Shown here: positions 11,018 to 20,808 of the stretch, one piece after another
Position numbering within the stretch: position 1 is the stretch's first letter
Layout of the letters: every line of letters begins with the position of its first letter
Assembly (NCBI GenBank): GCA_009829735.1
Contig: CM020618.1
Location: 28,682,894-28,746,893 of the forward strand
From: Pyropia yezoensis
Taxonomy: Eukaryota > Rhodophyta > Bangiophyceae > Bangiales > Bangiaceae
Direction of reading: 5' to 3'
Length of the DNA stretch: 64,000 nt
Program-made: the position numbers and the translations under genes
Notes under the pieces: model-generated
What the model saw: only the letters and a program-made list of their open reading frames with translations
Database searches by the model: none
What the model was told of the DNA's origin: nothing

Positions 11018-11395
11018 ATGTCGCCTACCCGTGGCGGAGCCGGCCATGTAGCTGGAACTTCCTCAGGACCTGATGCGACGCGACTGCAGGCGGTTTCTTC
11101 CAGCGAGGGGGGGGGGCATGCGTCGTCGCCAGGGAGGGAGCCTCCCCCTGTGGACCCGTCTGCGCGGGCCTGTGAGATTTTTCCTTCTCTATCTGGTAAA
11201 AACCTGGCTTCCCAGTTGATGTTGGCCATCCCCGGTCTGTCTCGCATGACTGAGGATGCTGATAAGCTCGAGGAGGCGGCGCGCAAGGCGGCAGAGAAGA
11301 AGCAGCGCGCGGATAATCGCGCTCGAGAAGCCCTCGTCACCAGGGACCGGCGGGTGAGGGGACCAATCAAAACAGTACAAAACAGTGTCTCCTAG
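11018..11395 (+). CDS. doubtful short ORF, possible first exon
   Basis: Open frame of 125 aa from an ATG in good context (AACAATGTC). It is Ser/Gly/Pro-rich at first and then contains a charged, probably helical stretch (DADKLEEAARKAAEKKQRAD, about residues 79-98) that looks more protein-like than nearby chance frames. It may end at its own stop or be a first exon, since a GTGAGG near 11353 could act as a donor. No downstream exon could be matched and no family is recognised. It could equally be a decayed fragment of something larger. Confidence 0.25.
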   Translation: MSPTRGGAGHVAGTSSGPDATRLQAVSSSEGGGHASSPGREPPPVDPSARACEIFPSLSGKNLASQLMLAIPGLSRMTEDADKLEEAARKAAEKKQRADNRAREALVTRDRRVRGPIKTVQNSVS

Positions 11396-11525
11396 CTTGT
11401 GCGCGCCGCCAGCGCACGCGCTTGGGTTGGGCAGTGCTTCCGTAGGGCAGAACGGTTCAACTATGCGAGGGAAGAGTAAACACTGACCCGTACTGGAAAT
11501 TCTCTTGACACGTATCGTACTCGAG

Positions 11526-11544
11526 ATGGGCCTTGAAGGCCCAT
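11526..11544. repeat. near-perfect palindrome
   Basis: Nine-base arms (atgggcctt / aaggcccat) separated by one G. Function unknown. Confidence 0.8.
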
Positions 11545-11704
11545 TGCAGAGCTGGTTGATTTAGGGGCACTACATGTGGCAGCCCCATATTGGGGGCCGC
11601 GCTACGAGATGCTCACTCACAGAGGACAAAAAAAAAAAAAATCATGGGGCTGAACTCACTCTCCTCTCTCCAGCGGTGTTTTTATTTCTTTGAGCAGCCG
11701 TAGA

Positions 11705-11731
11705 GAACCACCTCGTCTGGTGAGGTGGTTC
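11705..11731. repeat. 10-bp perfect hairpin, 7-nt loop
   Basis: Arms gaaccacctc and gaggtggttc with loop gtctggt. It could fold in RNA of either strand. It has no U tract of the bacterial terminator type, and its role is unknown. Confidence 0.8.
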
Positions 11732-12389
11732 GTTATTGGGGCAGAGGCTAACGGCTGCCCAGTTGATCCGGTATGATCCGTGGTACGAGATTAATTCGAT
11801 GGCAGCCCAGATACGAAGATAATTTCCGGCCCCACGCTCCTTTTGGCTCGCGTGCGAATTGGCCGGGCGCCAGCCAGCCACTGCCTGCCGCACTGCCTGT
11901 GGATGGGACTGGTGGGAACAGGTCAGACGGCGTCCGAAGGCGCTCTCGGCGAGGTGGCGAGGGGAGGTATCTATCAGGGTCCCCTGACCCCACGCCCACC
12001 GCGTCGCTGCCTCTGGTTCCCGCAGCCGCGCTTCGTAGGCGAGCGGCTCGCCTCCGGCGGCAACGCGCAGTGCGGGGGAGGTTGCCGGCAGCCAATCCCA
12101 TCCGCCTAAAATGGCGCACAAATAGGGCCAGCGCAAACGCCCTCCACGCCGCGCCATCGTACAAGAGCACAACGCACCCTTCACTCCCCACCCGTCTGCC
12201 TCTTTCCGCCCGCCCCTCCCCGCCCGTCTCTTCGATCCTTACCTCTCCTCTCTCGTCTCTTCCCCCCTCCCTATCGTTGCTCCTCTTTTCCCTCCTGCTG
12301 CTGCGTGACCTATCTTCTGTTGCTGCTGGAGTTTCCCCACTTGCGCGCCTTGCGTCTCCTCGCATTTATTTGGCCGCCACCCAGCCAAC

Positions 12390-12900
12390 GTGCGGCACTC
12401 ACTCCTCACCACGAGCGGCAAAGGCAAGGGCGGTGGCAGTGGCGGCAAGGGTGGTGTTGGAGGGGGCTATGGTGGTGGGGGTTATGGTAAGGGGGGCAAA
12501 GGCGGTGGGGGCTACGGTGGTGGGGGCTATGGTGGCGGTGATGGGGGCTATGATGGTGGTGGGGGCTACGGTGGTGGTGGGGGTGGCGGCGGCAAGAGCA
12601 GCGGCGGTGGCGGTGGCGGTAGCTCTTCTCGGGTCCTTTCGGTAGACCCTGTGGACTATGGGTGGTCCCATACGGGCGGCAACTCGACGTCGCGCGTCGA
12701 GTTTTATGAGCGGGACGGCCAAGATGGACTACTACCCGTCGACGGGGACGGTCAAGACGTCGATGGGCCACCCGACGCAGGGGCACACGCAGATGTTCCG
12801 GCGGGACCTAGACGACGCGAGCTTTGGTGGGGTGTGTGAGAACCCGCGCACCCACACGGGGCACGGTTACCAGACCAAGGGCGGTAAGGGGGGGTATTGA
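12390..12900 (+). CDS. glycine-rich protein with conserved C-terminus, frame jump
   Basis: A Gly/Tyr/Lys-rich N-terminal part (GGYGGGGYGKGGKGGGG style) runs in one frame to about SRVEFYERDG. The sequence then continues sensibly only in the next frame: KMDYYPSTGTVKTSMGHPTQ, an FRRDLDDASFGG segment, a single Cys and an NPRTHTGHGYQTK motif, ending in KGGKGGY at 12900. The return of the GGKGGY motif links the two frames as one gene. The switch near 12717-12722 is most simply one extra base in ggccaag; a short intron is the alternative. The true start is not visible: the frame is open from 12309 with no ATG, and a pyrimidine tract ending CCAG suggests an upstream exon. The C-terminal half looks like a small conserved eukaryotic module, but I do not recognise a named family. 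Glycine-rich proteins of this type are often structural or RNA-binding. Confidence 0.6.
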
Positions 12901-13627
12901 GCCACGAGGCGGGGATGGGGGGGCGGGCGAGGCGTGCACATCTAGGCCTGCTCCGGGACGGTCTGCGCCAAGAGCAGCAGGTCTCCCTTTTCATGCGCGG
13001 CCGGCGCCGCGTCGTTGCCGCTCGGCCGTGGCGCGGCCAGTGCGTCAAGGTGCATTGACGGCGTCGGTCAAGTCCTCTGTTAATAAGGGGGCGAGGGGGA
13101 GGAGGGCCTTGTCTACCGGAGCAGCGGCGCGGCTGCCGTGCTGAGATATCCGTTTGCTGTGCTGAAGAGTATACTGTACATTCTGTGCGTGCTCATGGCA
13201 GGGTTGTCGATTGGTGGTGGGTGAGCGAGTGACTCTCTTCTCGTTTTCCACGCCACTCCGCCGCGGCGGACATGGAACAGGGCCCTTTTGTGCACAGTGT
13301 GGCTATGAAGGACGGGAAACACCACCAGCAGGCTACACAGCGCGTCCCCTTACTGCTAGCGATGTTTGAAAAGGAGCGCTTTGGCGTTCGTCGTGCTCTC
13401 GCTGGGTCAAGTCGCCGGCCTGTGACCTCCGTCGGTGGGCTGCGGGCCGACCTGGGCGCGTCGCGTTGGACATCAGCAACTCGGGGCAGCTTGGAGCTCG
13501 TCTTGGATCACGCCCGCGGCAGTACAGGGTGGTGACGGCGGCGGCGAGGGAGGGCTTGGGAATGCTCGACCTGCGGGCCATCGGGTGATGCTTTTGTGTG
13601 CGGGGACACGTCGACCTCGCCACGCTG

Positions 13628-13671
13628 CCAGGCCACTTATTGGGCGTGGCAACGCCCAGTAAATGGCCTGG
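13628..13671. repeat. 19-bp-arm hairpin
   Basis: Arms 13628-13646 and 13653-13671 with a six-base loop tggcaa. They differ at two positions, one of which would be a G-U pair in RNA. A precursor of a small RNA or the relic of a small palindromic element are both possible. Confidence 0.75.
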
Positions 13672-14926
13672 TCAGATGGTGCTTGGCGTGGGCATTCTTC
13701 TAAACAGTCAATCTTGACTTATCTCAGGTGCCTGTTCGTGTCTCTGTTGCGCAGCCCTCCACCCTCTCTGTGGGTGTTGCCTGTTGTGAGATTCCAAAAC
13801 ATGTGCCAACCGTAAGCCAGGTCTAGCGCTCATGCTCCGACGCACGCACCAAGGTGCAATGAGTCACACAGAAATATTCACACCTGTGGTTTTCGTTTTC
13901 AGCCTGAAAAACGCGTGTGTTTTGAACCCGGAGACCGCTCTACACTGGGCAAGTATGTAGCTGCGGGTGCGGGGGGAGGTGGGCGCGTGGCGGCGCGGGA
14001 GGGTGGCTGGGGGGAAGGACACAGGAAGCGCCCGCCACAGCGCCTCGACGTGGGCACACGTCGCGGCTGGCCAGCCCCAGCGGAGGCGCGCCGCGCCCTT
14101 CCCACGCGGGCCGCCACAAGTCGGCCACTGCCGAAGTGGTGGGTAGCTCCCCGCTTCGTCGGCCGCGTGCAGACTCGTCGGGTGGGCGGCGGGTGGAGCG
14201 GCCGCTTGTGGCGGCTGGTGGATGGAGACGCGGTCAAACCCGGGTCCGCGGGGAGCGCCGGGCTGCGGGAGCAACCATCGTGGCCATGGTAGCCATGATG
14301 ACGAGGTTGCCACAAACACCTCCCCCGCGCCACCTGGTGACAATGCATGCCAACTGCGAGGATCTACATAGAATAGTCCTACGTATAATACTCAAGTGAC
14401 GCCGCCGTTACCTGCGCCGCGCGCTTCACCCCCCCCCCTCTCGAGGAGGATGGCGGGGGGGGGGGAGGGGATGGGGATTCAGCGTCGGCCCGTGGGATGT
14501 TACGGTAGTGTGTCGACACCCCCAATCATTGTCATGATGATGCCGCCCGCAGTGCGATGCCTCCCCCCCTACGACGAGGAAGAGGAGGGGGCGCGGCGGC
14601 GGCGGCGGCGGCGGCAGAGGCAGCAGCGGCGGCCATTGCGAACGGGCAGGGCCAACAGGGCCTCTGTCGGCTTCCTGCAGCCCCCCCTGAGTTGGACACG
14701 TGGCCTCCTGACCCGCCGCACCGGCGGCCCCGCGACAGGGTCCTTGCTGTTGGCACCTGCGCAACAACGCGCGGCGGCGTCAGGACGCCGTCGCCGGACG
14801 GCCGACACACGGTCTGGCCGCTGACCGGCGCGCCCGCTCCCCTCTCTCTCCCCTCCCTCTCTCTCTGCCCCCCCCCTCTCTCCCCTCCCCTTTTCTCTTC
14901 CGCCTACGTCGCCCTCAGGGCCGGGT

Positions 14927-15017
14927 GGACCACCCTGTTGGGGCGGGAAACCTCAACAGGGTGGTCCCCCTCTGGTCCCCCCCCTCACCCTGTTGGGGCG
15001 GGAAGGCTTCCCGCCCC
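14927..15017. repeat. compound hairpin and direct-repeat structure
   Basis: A perfect 14-bp inverted repeat (14927-14940 with 14954-14967) is followed by a perfect 10-bp hairpin with a three-base loop (14995-15004 with 15008-15017). The 19-mer caccctgttggggcgggaa occurs in both, at 14931-14949 and 14986-15004, so the second hairpin reuses part of the first. Confidence 0.85.
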
Positions 15018-16882
15018 GACATGGTAGTCCACCCTACACGTCAGGCATTGGCAGCCGCCACTGCCGCTACCGCTGCCGCTGTCGCTGCCGCTGTCGCTGC
15101 CGCAGCGGCGACCGCGGCCGCAGCCGCAGCCGCCGCCACGGCCGCAGTGGCAGCCACAGCCGCAGCCGCAGCCACTGCCGCTGCCGCTGCCGCTGCTGTT
15201 ATGGCGCGCGCGTGCGTGCGCCACGCGGACGCCGCACTGTCAGATCCTTGGTTGCGGGCGGCGGTGGCGAAAGCGGCGCCAGCGTCTGCGGAGCGGCGTC
15301 TGCGGCGCAGCGGCAGCGGCGACGGCCGGGAGGTGTGGCGGCTGGGGGGGGCGGGTGGGATGGGGTGGCTGGCGGGAGGGCGGGGGGGGGGTTGGAGGGT
15401 GCGTCAGCTCCTTTTTGCACCGGCCGATGCGCTACACCATCCAGGGAGGGCCCTAGGAGGGGCCACGGCCAGCGCTCGCCTCGTCACAAACCCCCCCCTC
15501 CCCACCGCCCATCCTCCACCCCACCTGCACCCCTTGTCCCCGTGGGCGGCCCGCTCCGGCTGGCTCCGTTGGGCGCGCCTCGCGCGGCCGGCGGCGCTGC
15601 ACCGCCGCGTCGGCCGTGTGCGCCGTCGCTGAGGGGCGAGCAGACGGCGTTGCCCCCACGTAGGTCCCCGTCATCGGTGCGCGGCCCGCGTGCGCGGCGC
15701 GGGCCGTCCCCCGATTCGGCTGTCGCCGCCCTCAGCTAACGCCGCCGTCGCCCGCCGCTCGTCGCCGGTGGCTGCCGCTGGTCACACCGCCGCGTCCGCG
15801 GCCGCCACCGCCACCGCGGCGCCGCCGCCGCCGCCTGCAATGATGGCCACTCACACCGGGTATGCGCACCGTCGCGGCGGCGCGTGACGGCGGTCGACGG
15901 GCAGCGTGTGCACGGAGAACCAGTATCTGGGCTGTGGAAGGGGTGGGAGCTTGGCTGGTTGGTTGGCTGGTTTGGGAGGGGGGGAGGTTGAAGCGGCAGC
16001 GGGAGGGGGGGAGAACCTCCGTGGGCCGCCACCGCTTCTCGCTGCCGTCCTTGTCAGGGTCCGCCATGGCACCCGCTGTCCCGTCGTGGCACAACACCAT
16101 TGGCGGGCGCCGGTGGTTGTCATGGCCGCGAGGCCTCTGCCCGCACGGCGGGTGTCCCAACGGCCGTGCGGTGGCGCGCCTTCTCCCCCTGACACCCGAC
16201 GACGGTCGCGGGCGGCCGGTGACGGCGGCGACCGTGACCGGGCCCCGTCGCTGTCTGTGACGCGCCCAGACGAGGCCATTTTCGGGCGGCCAGCCGGCCC
16301 ATTGTCCGAGGGACGGAGGAGAGGGGGTACCCGCCCACCCCCTTCCCACCCCCCGTGCCGTTTGGCCACGCCGCGCCGCATATCCCACTGACAAGGACGT
16401 TGTCGGTCAGCCGGTCGGCCGATACTGCTGGCGGTGATGACGGGGTGGGGGAAGGGAGGGCTGGGGGGTGGTGGCGGTGGCGGCGGCAGCGGCAGCCAGC
16501 CCCAGCAGCGGATGCTGGTGGTCGTGGGCGGGCGGCAGCAGCAGCAGGAGCAGCGGCGGGCAGCAACCGCGGCGGGTGGCTGCGGCGGGCCGCTGCGGCC
16601 GGAATGGCTGGGGACGGCTTGAAATAGCGGCGCCGGGCAGCGGCGGGTGGCAGGGTGTGCGTGGGAAAAGGAGGCGCGGCGTCTGACCCCAGCGTCCTAC
16701 CTCTCCCACGTACCTTGTTCACCTGCTGTGGCCTCGTGGCGGGCAGGCAGCTGCGCCAGGCAGACGCGCTGTCCCCTGCTAAAGAGGCGTGAACTTGGTG
16801 GCTCATCCCTGCCGCTACGCGGGTGTCCCACCTCCTCCCCCCCTCCCTACCCTTCCCACTTCTCCAGCGGTGCCTTGTCGCC

Positions 16883-17825
16883 ATGACCCACACGCGCGGG
16901 TGCGGGATGAGCGTCGCGGCGGCGGTGGCCATGCTGGTCGCCGTCGTGGCCGCCACCGCCGCCACCGGCGCCGCCACCGCAGTCGCCGCTCCTGCTGCCG
17001 CCACCTCGTCAGAAGCCGCCATCACATCCACCACCGCCACATTCGCCACCCCCTACACGACACCGGCCGTGCGGTACGTGTCGGCGGAGGACGTGAAGGC
17101 AGCGTTGCAGGCCTCTGAGGCGGTCGGCCCGCGGCGGCGGCCCACCAGCTGGTCCCGAACCCCTGTCGTCAACGCGCGGGTGCTGCGGGTGCACCTCGAG
17201 AAGGCGCTCCGGCACGTACCCTTCACCAACGTTGCCGCCGTTGCGCGGTCGTGGCTGCGCGCCACCGCCGCTTTTCCCGTCCACGGCGGTAAGGTCGGCG
17301 ACTTTTACAATGGTTCGTGTCCTCGACGGCGTGCAAGAGGGAAGAGAGAAGAGGGGGAGGCAAAGGGAGGGGTAAGGGGGAGGCCCTGGTGAGTGCCTTG
17401 ACTATTGCCTTGCGGCGCCGCGGGCCGTGCGCGCGCGTGGGGCGACTGATTACCTGACCGGTGTTGTGCGCCCGCTCCTCTCTCCCTTCTCCCTCGTCCT
17501 TTCCATCCCTCCTCGCCACCCCCCGCTTCCCCCCCCCTCCACATCCACCCCCCCCACAGTCATCCTGGTCAACGCAACCAACCCTGCCACCCGAGACTTT
17601 TACGGCATCGCCGCATCGGAGGTGTACGAGCCGCGCCCCCTCAAGCAGCTCGTCAAGCTCGTCATCTTTCGGGGCGGCCGGTACGTCAATCGAGGCCGCG
17701 GGGGGGTGACGAATGTGGCCTTCCTTGGGTGCCACCCGGGCTCGTCCGCCGCCGCCCGCGCCGTCACATTTGTGCCACCCGAGCAGTGCGCGCGGGGGAA
17801 GGGCAAGGGGGGCGGTGGGCGGTAG
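16883..17825 (+). CDS. small secreted orphan protein, two exons
   Basis: Joins 16883-17312 and 17560-17825 (231 aa). The ATG at 16883 has a good context (GCCATGA). A signal peptide with a long Ala/Val-rich core spans about residues 10-40. The 247-bp intron starts GTTCGT and ends in a long pyrimidine tract plus CACAG; splicing joins FPVHGGKVGDFYN to VILVNATNPATRDFYG in frame, and both sides are compositionally alike. The mature part is basic, has two Cys in the last 40 residues (FLGCHPGS and PPEQC) and a Gly/Lys tail (GKGKGGGGR). No family is recognised. An extracellular role is likely from the signal peptide alone. Confidence 0.7.
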
Positions 17826-18336
17826 CCGGCGTTCCCCCCCGTGATGTGTATGTAGAGCACCCAGCCGTCGGTCACCCCCGCGCGTATAGAGTGTGTGGAC
17901 CTCTCCCACAACCTCGTGTATAGTGCTTGGAGAGCCTGCGGGGGTGTACAGAACGGGACGGGAGGGTGCTCTTTGGGTGCTGTGCTCGTGCATGTACCTA
18001 TTGGTGACTGGTTTGGACACGGGGATGGGGCCGTGATCCCTCTGGTGACCCGAGGCCAACAGTTTTTTATACTCTCTTCTTTCTTTTTTTTTCTTGTCTG
18101 CCGTAAAAGGACTCTCTCGTCGGCCGCCAGCCGGCCAACTGCCACAGACTCTAACCGACGCGCACACGTACACGTGCGTCCGGCCGCCCCAACCCCGCTC
18201 CCAACGCCCTTCTTCCCAAGCCAACAACACCTATATACACACGCAGGCACTACAGGCACCCCAGGCGATTCCCCCACCCAACCCCCCTCCCACTCCGCCA
18301 ATCAAACCTTCTCCCCCCATCTCTCGTGCGCCGCTC
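17826..18336. other. convergent intergenic region
   Basis: Short spacer between the 3' ends of two convergent genes. A T-rich patch at about 18061-18095 is the only compositional feature. Open frames across it are not protein-like. Confidence 0.45.
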
Positions 18337-20808
18337 TCATCCACGAATGTTGCGGCCGCCAACGCCCGGCAACCCCCCCCCCCCTTCCCCCCCAAAGTGG
18401 AGCACCCGCAGCAGCGCGGCGAGGACGCCAAAAAACAGCACCGCCGCCGCCGTCACAAACGATTCGTCCGCCACCGCCGCCGCCTCGTGGCGGTCGCCGC
18501 CAACGGCGCCGCCACCCTGCGGCAGTCGGGCGGTGAGCGCCCGCACTACCGCCGCCACGCGGCAGCTGCCGGGCAGGCGCGCCAGCGGCGGGTGGCACCC
18601 CGCAGTGGGAGCGACGGTACGTAGGGGCGGAGGGGGGGCGAGGGCGCCCGTCGAGCCCCTTGCCGCCGCCCCCGCCGCCGCCCCATCCGCCGCCGTAGTC
18701 GTTGTCTCCCCCTCCGTGCAGTCCACCACAAAGGGTGCGGACGGAGAATGGGCTGGTGCCGACGCCATTGGTGACGCCTTCGGGGGCAGGCAACCGGCGG
18801 CGGCCACGGTGCCACGGCTCGCCGAGGCCGCTGCGGCGGCAACCGTCACTAACAGCGACACAGCCACAGGCGCGTCAAGGGTGGCAACGACCGCCGGCGC
18901 GGGCGCCCCCGCCGTCGTCGGTGGCACGTCGGTCGCAGCGGTGGCGACGGTGACGGCGGTGACGTCGGCGGTGGCCCGACCCCCCACCGGGTCGGCGGCC
19001 GACAGGAGCACGCCGAGGGAGGCCGACGCCACCGACGCCACCGACGCCACAGACGCGTCGTCCGACTCAGCGTCCGAGGCGGACGTTGCAACCGCGGCGG
19101 CAGCGGCAGCGGCGGTGGGTGGCGCCTTAAGGAGGCCCACCCACGCAACCGTCGGCGGGCCATCCTCGCCGCGCACATCCCCGTCCCTGCCTGCGGCAGC
19201 TGCCGGCACGGCGGCACCGCCCAACGACACGGCCGACGACGACGCGGATACAGCCGCCGACAGGCTGGTTGCGCGACCCGAGCACGGAGAGCCGGGCATG
19301 GACGGCGAAGCCAAAGGTGCCTGCCCACCCACCCTACCCGCGCCGTCGCCGCAGACGCCGCCACAACCGCCGCCGCCGCCGCCACGGTTGGCGTCAACGT
19401 CAACGCTGCCGCCCACGCTGGCTGGTGACGACAGCGTCGACGCCGCCGCAGACAGGGGCGCACGTGGTGTCAGTGTCGAGGGGCGCACGCGCGCCCGCCC
19501 GCCGTCAGCCGCTGTCGACACGACCGACACCCTTACCAGCGTATTGTCAGGAAGGACGGCGACAGCGGCGGCGGGTGCGGCCGTCGCGTCGAGCGCGTGG
19601 CGTGACCACCGGCCCGTCGCAACCGAGGTGGTGGTGGCGGCGGCAGCGGCAGTGGTGGCCGCCTCACCGGCTAGCACCACCGGGGTCGGCACGCCCGCCA
19701 CATCCAGTGGGGCGTCCACCGCCACGTCCACCAGCTCTGCCGCTGCCGCTGGGCCGCCCTCCCCATCGCCGTCGACGCCCGACCTTGCTGCCGCCGCCGC
19801 CACAGCCGGCCGCCGCCCTGTCCGCGACCGCCCTCCGGCTGCCGGCAGCAGCATGCGGCGGATGCGCTCCATGTCGCGCGCCATCCGGCGGCGCCCCCCC
19901 CCACCGCCGGTCTCGGCCTCGGAGCCTGACGTACAGTAGTAGACCGACTCCACATCGTCCGTGCCCGCCTCCTCATCCGTGTCAACGCACGCCCCCACCT
20001 CATGGTGCCCATTCTGCACCGTGCGCGCCGCCTCAACGTCAATGTGGGGAGGCGCGCCGCCAGCAGGCGTGGCGGCGGCGGCGCCGCCGCCGACGGCCGC
20101 AGAGGCGTCGACCGAGGCGCTGCCCATGCCCACCCCCGCCCCTCCCAATGCTGCTGCAGCGACCGCCGCGGCCGCCAGCACGTGTGGCGCGGCCAACACT
20201 TCGTCGGCAGGGAGAACCCAGCACGCGGCAGCAGCAGCGGCGGAGGGTGGAGTTGTCACCGTCACGGCTGCCGCCGCCGCCGCCGCAGCCGCCGTCGCGT
20301 CGACGGCCACGTTGGCAGCAGCGGGGGCGGCGGGGCGCTTGGACCGCAACCACCCCTCTCCCCGGGAGGGGGACGTGGCGGTGGCGAGTGTGACGGCCGC
20401 CACAAACGCGAGCCCCACGACCACTGACAGGGCCGCGGAGCCCGCCCCAAACGTCAGCGCAGTCACCTCATCGACGCCCGCCCAGCGGGCTGCTGCCGAC
20501 GCCCGCACCGGCGCGGCCGACCACAGCGCCAGCGTCAGCGGCAGGGACCTCTGCAGCGGTGACAACGGCGACGACAGCGCCGTCGCGAGGAGCGTCCGCC
20601 CGACGGTACCGTCGAGGGCAGCGGCGGTTGCCACCACTGCCGCCCCCACAGCCGCGTCAGCGGAGTGAGCCGGGACGCCGGCGGCCGCAGATGGGACGGT
20701 GGGGAGTCCCGCCGGGGCCGTCCGCGACAGCACCACCGCCGTCGATAGCAGGGCGGTGATGCCCACCGCTATGACCACAGGCGACGTCCGGGGGGAGAGG
20801 GATGCCAT
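18337..20808 (-). CDS. Ala-rich membrane protein, orphan
   Basis: Uninterrupted frame of 823 aa on the minus strand with a good start context (CATTATGG). A hydrophobic helix lies at residues 9-28, more hydrophobic segments at about 120-145, and a C-terminal helix (AAAVLFFGVLAALLRVL) close to the end. The long middle is dominated by Ala, Val, Ser, Thr and Gly with acidic patches (DTDEEAGTDDVESVYYC, about residues 277-293) and a basic patch (RRRMARDMERIRRMLL) next to it, which suggests a cytosolic regulatory loop. The opposite strand is also open for 537 codons, a common by-product of GC3-rich coding. The helices at both ends and the charged, Tyr/Cys-containing middle favour this strand. No family recognised. 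Confidence 0.55.
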   Translation of the reverse strand: MASLSPRTSPVVIAVGITALLSTAVVLSRTAPAGLPTVPSAAAGVPAHSADAAVGAAVVATAAALDGTVGRTLLATALSSPLSPLQRSLPLTLALWSAAPVRASAAARWAGVDEVTALTFGAGSAALSVVVGLAFVAAVTLATATSPSRGEGWLRSKRPAAPAAANVAVDATAAAAAAAAAVTVTTPPSAAAAAACWVLPADEVLAAPHVLAAAAVAAAALGGAGVGMGSASVDASAAVGGGAAAATPAGGAPPHIDVEAARTVQNGHHEVGACVDTDEEAGTDDVESVYYCTSGSEAETGGGGGRRRMARDMERIRRMLLPAAGGRSRTGRRPAVAAAAARSGVDGDGEGGPAAAAELVDVAVDAPLDVAGVPTPVVLAGEAATTAAAAATTTSVATGRWSRHALDATAAPAAAVAVLPDNTLVRVSVVSTAADGGRARVRPSTLTPRAPLSAAASTLSSPASVGGSVDVDANRGGGGGGCGGVCGDGAGRVGGQAPLASPSMPGSPCSGRATSLSAAVSASSSAVSLGGAAVPAAAAGRDGDVRGEDGPPTVAWVGLLKAPPTAAAAAAAVATSASDAESDDASVASVASVASASLGVLLSAADPVGGRATADVTAVTVATAATDVPPTTAGAPAPAVVATLDAPVAVSLLVTVAAAAASASRGTVAAAGCLPPKASPMASAPAHSPSAPFVVDCTEGETTTTAADGAAAGAAARGSTGALAPPPPLRTVAPTAGCHPPLARLPGSCRVAAVVRALTARLPQGGGAVGGDRHEAAAVADESFVTAAAVLFFGVLAALLRVLHFGGEGGGGLPGVGGRNIRG

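Larger units (their letters stand above)
11396..12389. other. spacer with hairpins
   Basis: No convincing coding frame. Two perfect inverted repeats stand out (11526-11544 and 11705-11731, listed separately). The last 180 bases before 12390 are a long pyrimidine tract ending in CCAG at 12384, consistent with an intron end or 5' UTR of the glycine-rich gene that follows. Confidence 0.45.
12901..16882. other. 4-kb spacer, no supported gene
   Basis: Open frames on both strands are Ala/Arg/Pro low-complexity shadows of GC-rich sequence. Notable contents are a 19-bp-armed hairpin (13628-13671), a compound hairpin and direct-repeat structure (14927-15017) and a GCCGCT-type simple-repeat stretch at about 15050-15200. 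A GTACGT on the minus strand near 16711 resembles the donors used by real genes here, but no exon could be attached to it. Confidence 0.45.

Noticed and set aside
16711-16716. Minus-strand GTACGT donor-like site in AACAAG|GTACGT
   Set aside because: Looks like real donors in this window, but no minus-strand exon pair could be built and a plus-strand gene starts close by.
18326-19939. 537-codon plus-strand frame
   Set aside because: Antisense to the 823-codon minus frame, which has helices at both ends and a good start; the plus frame has none.
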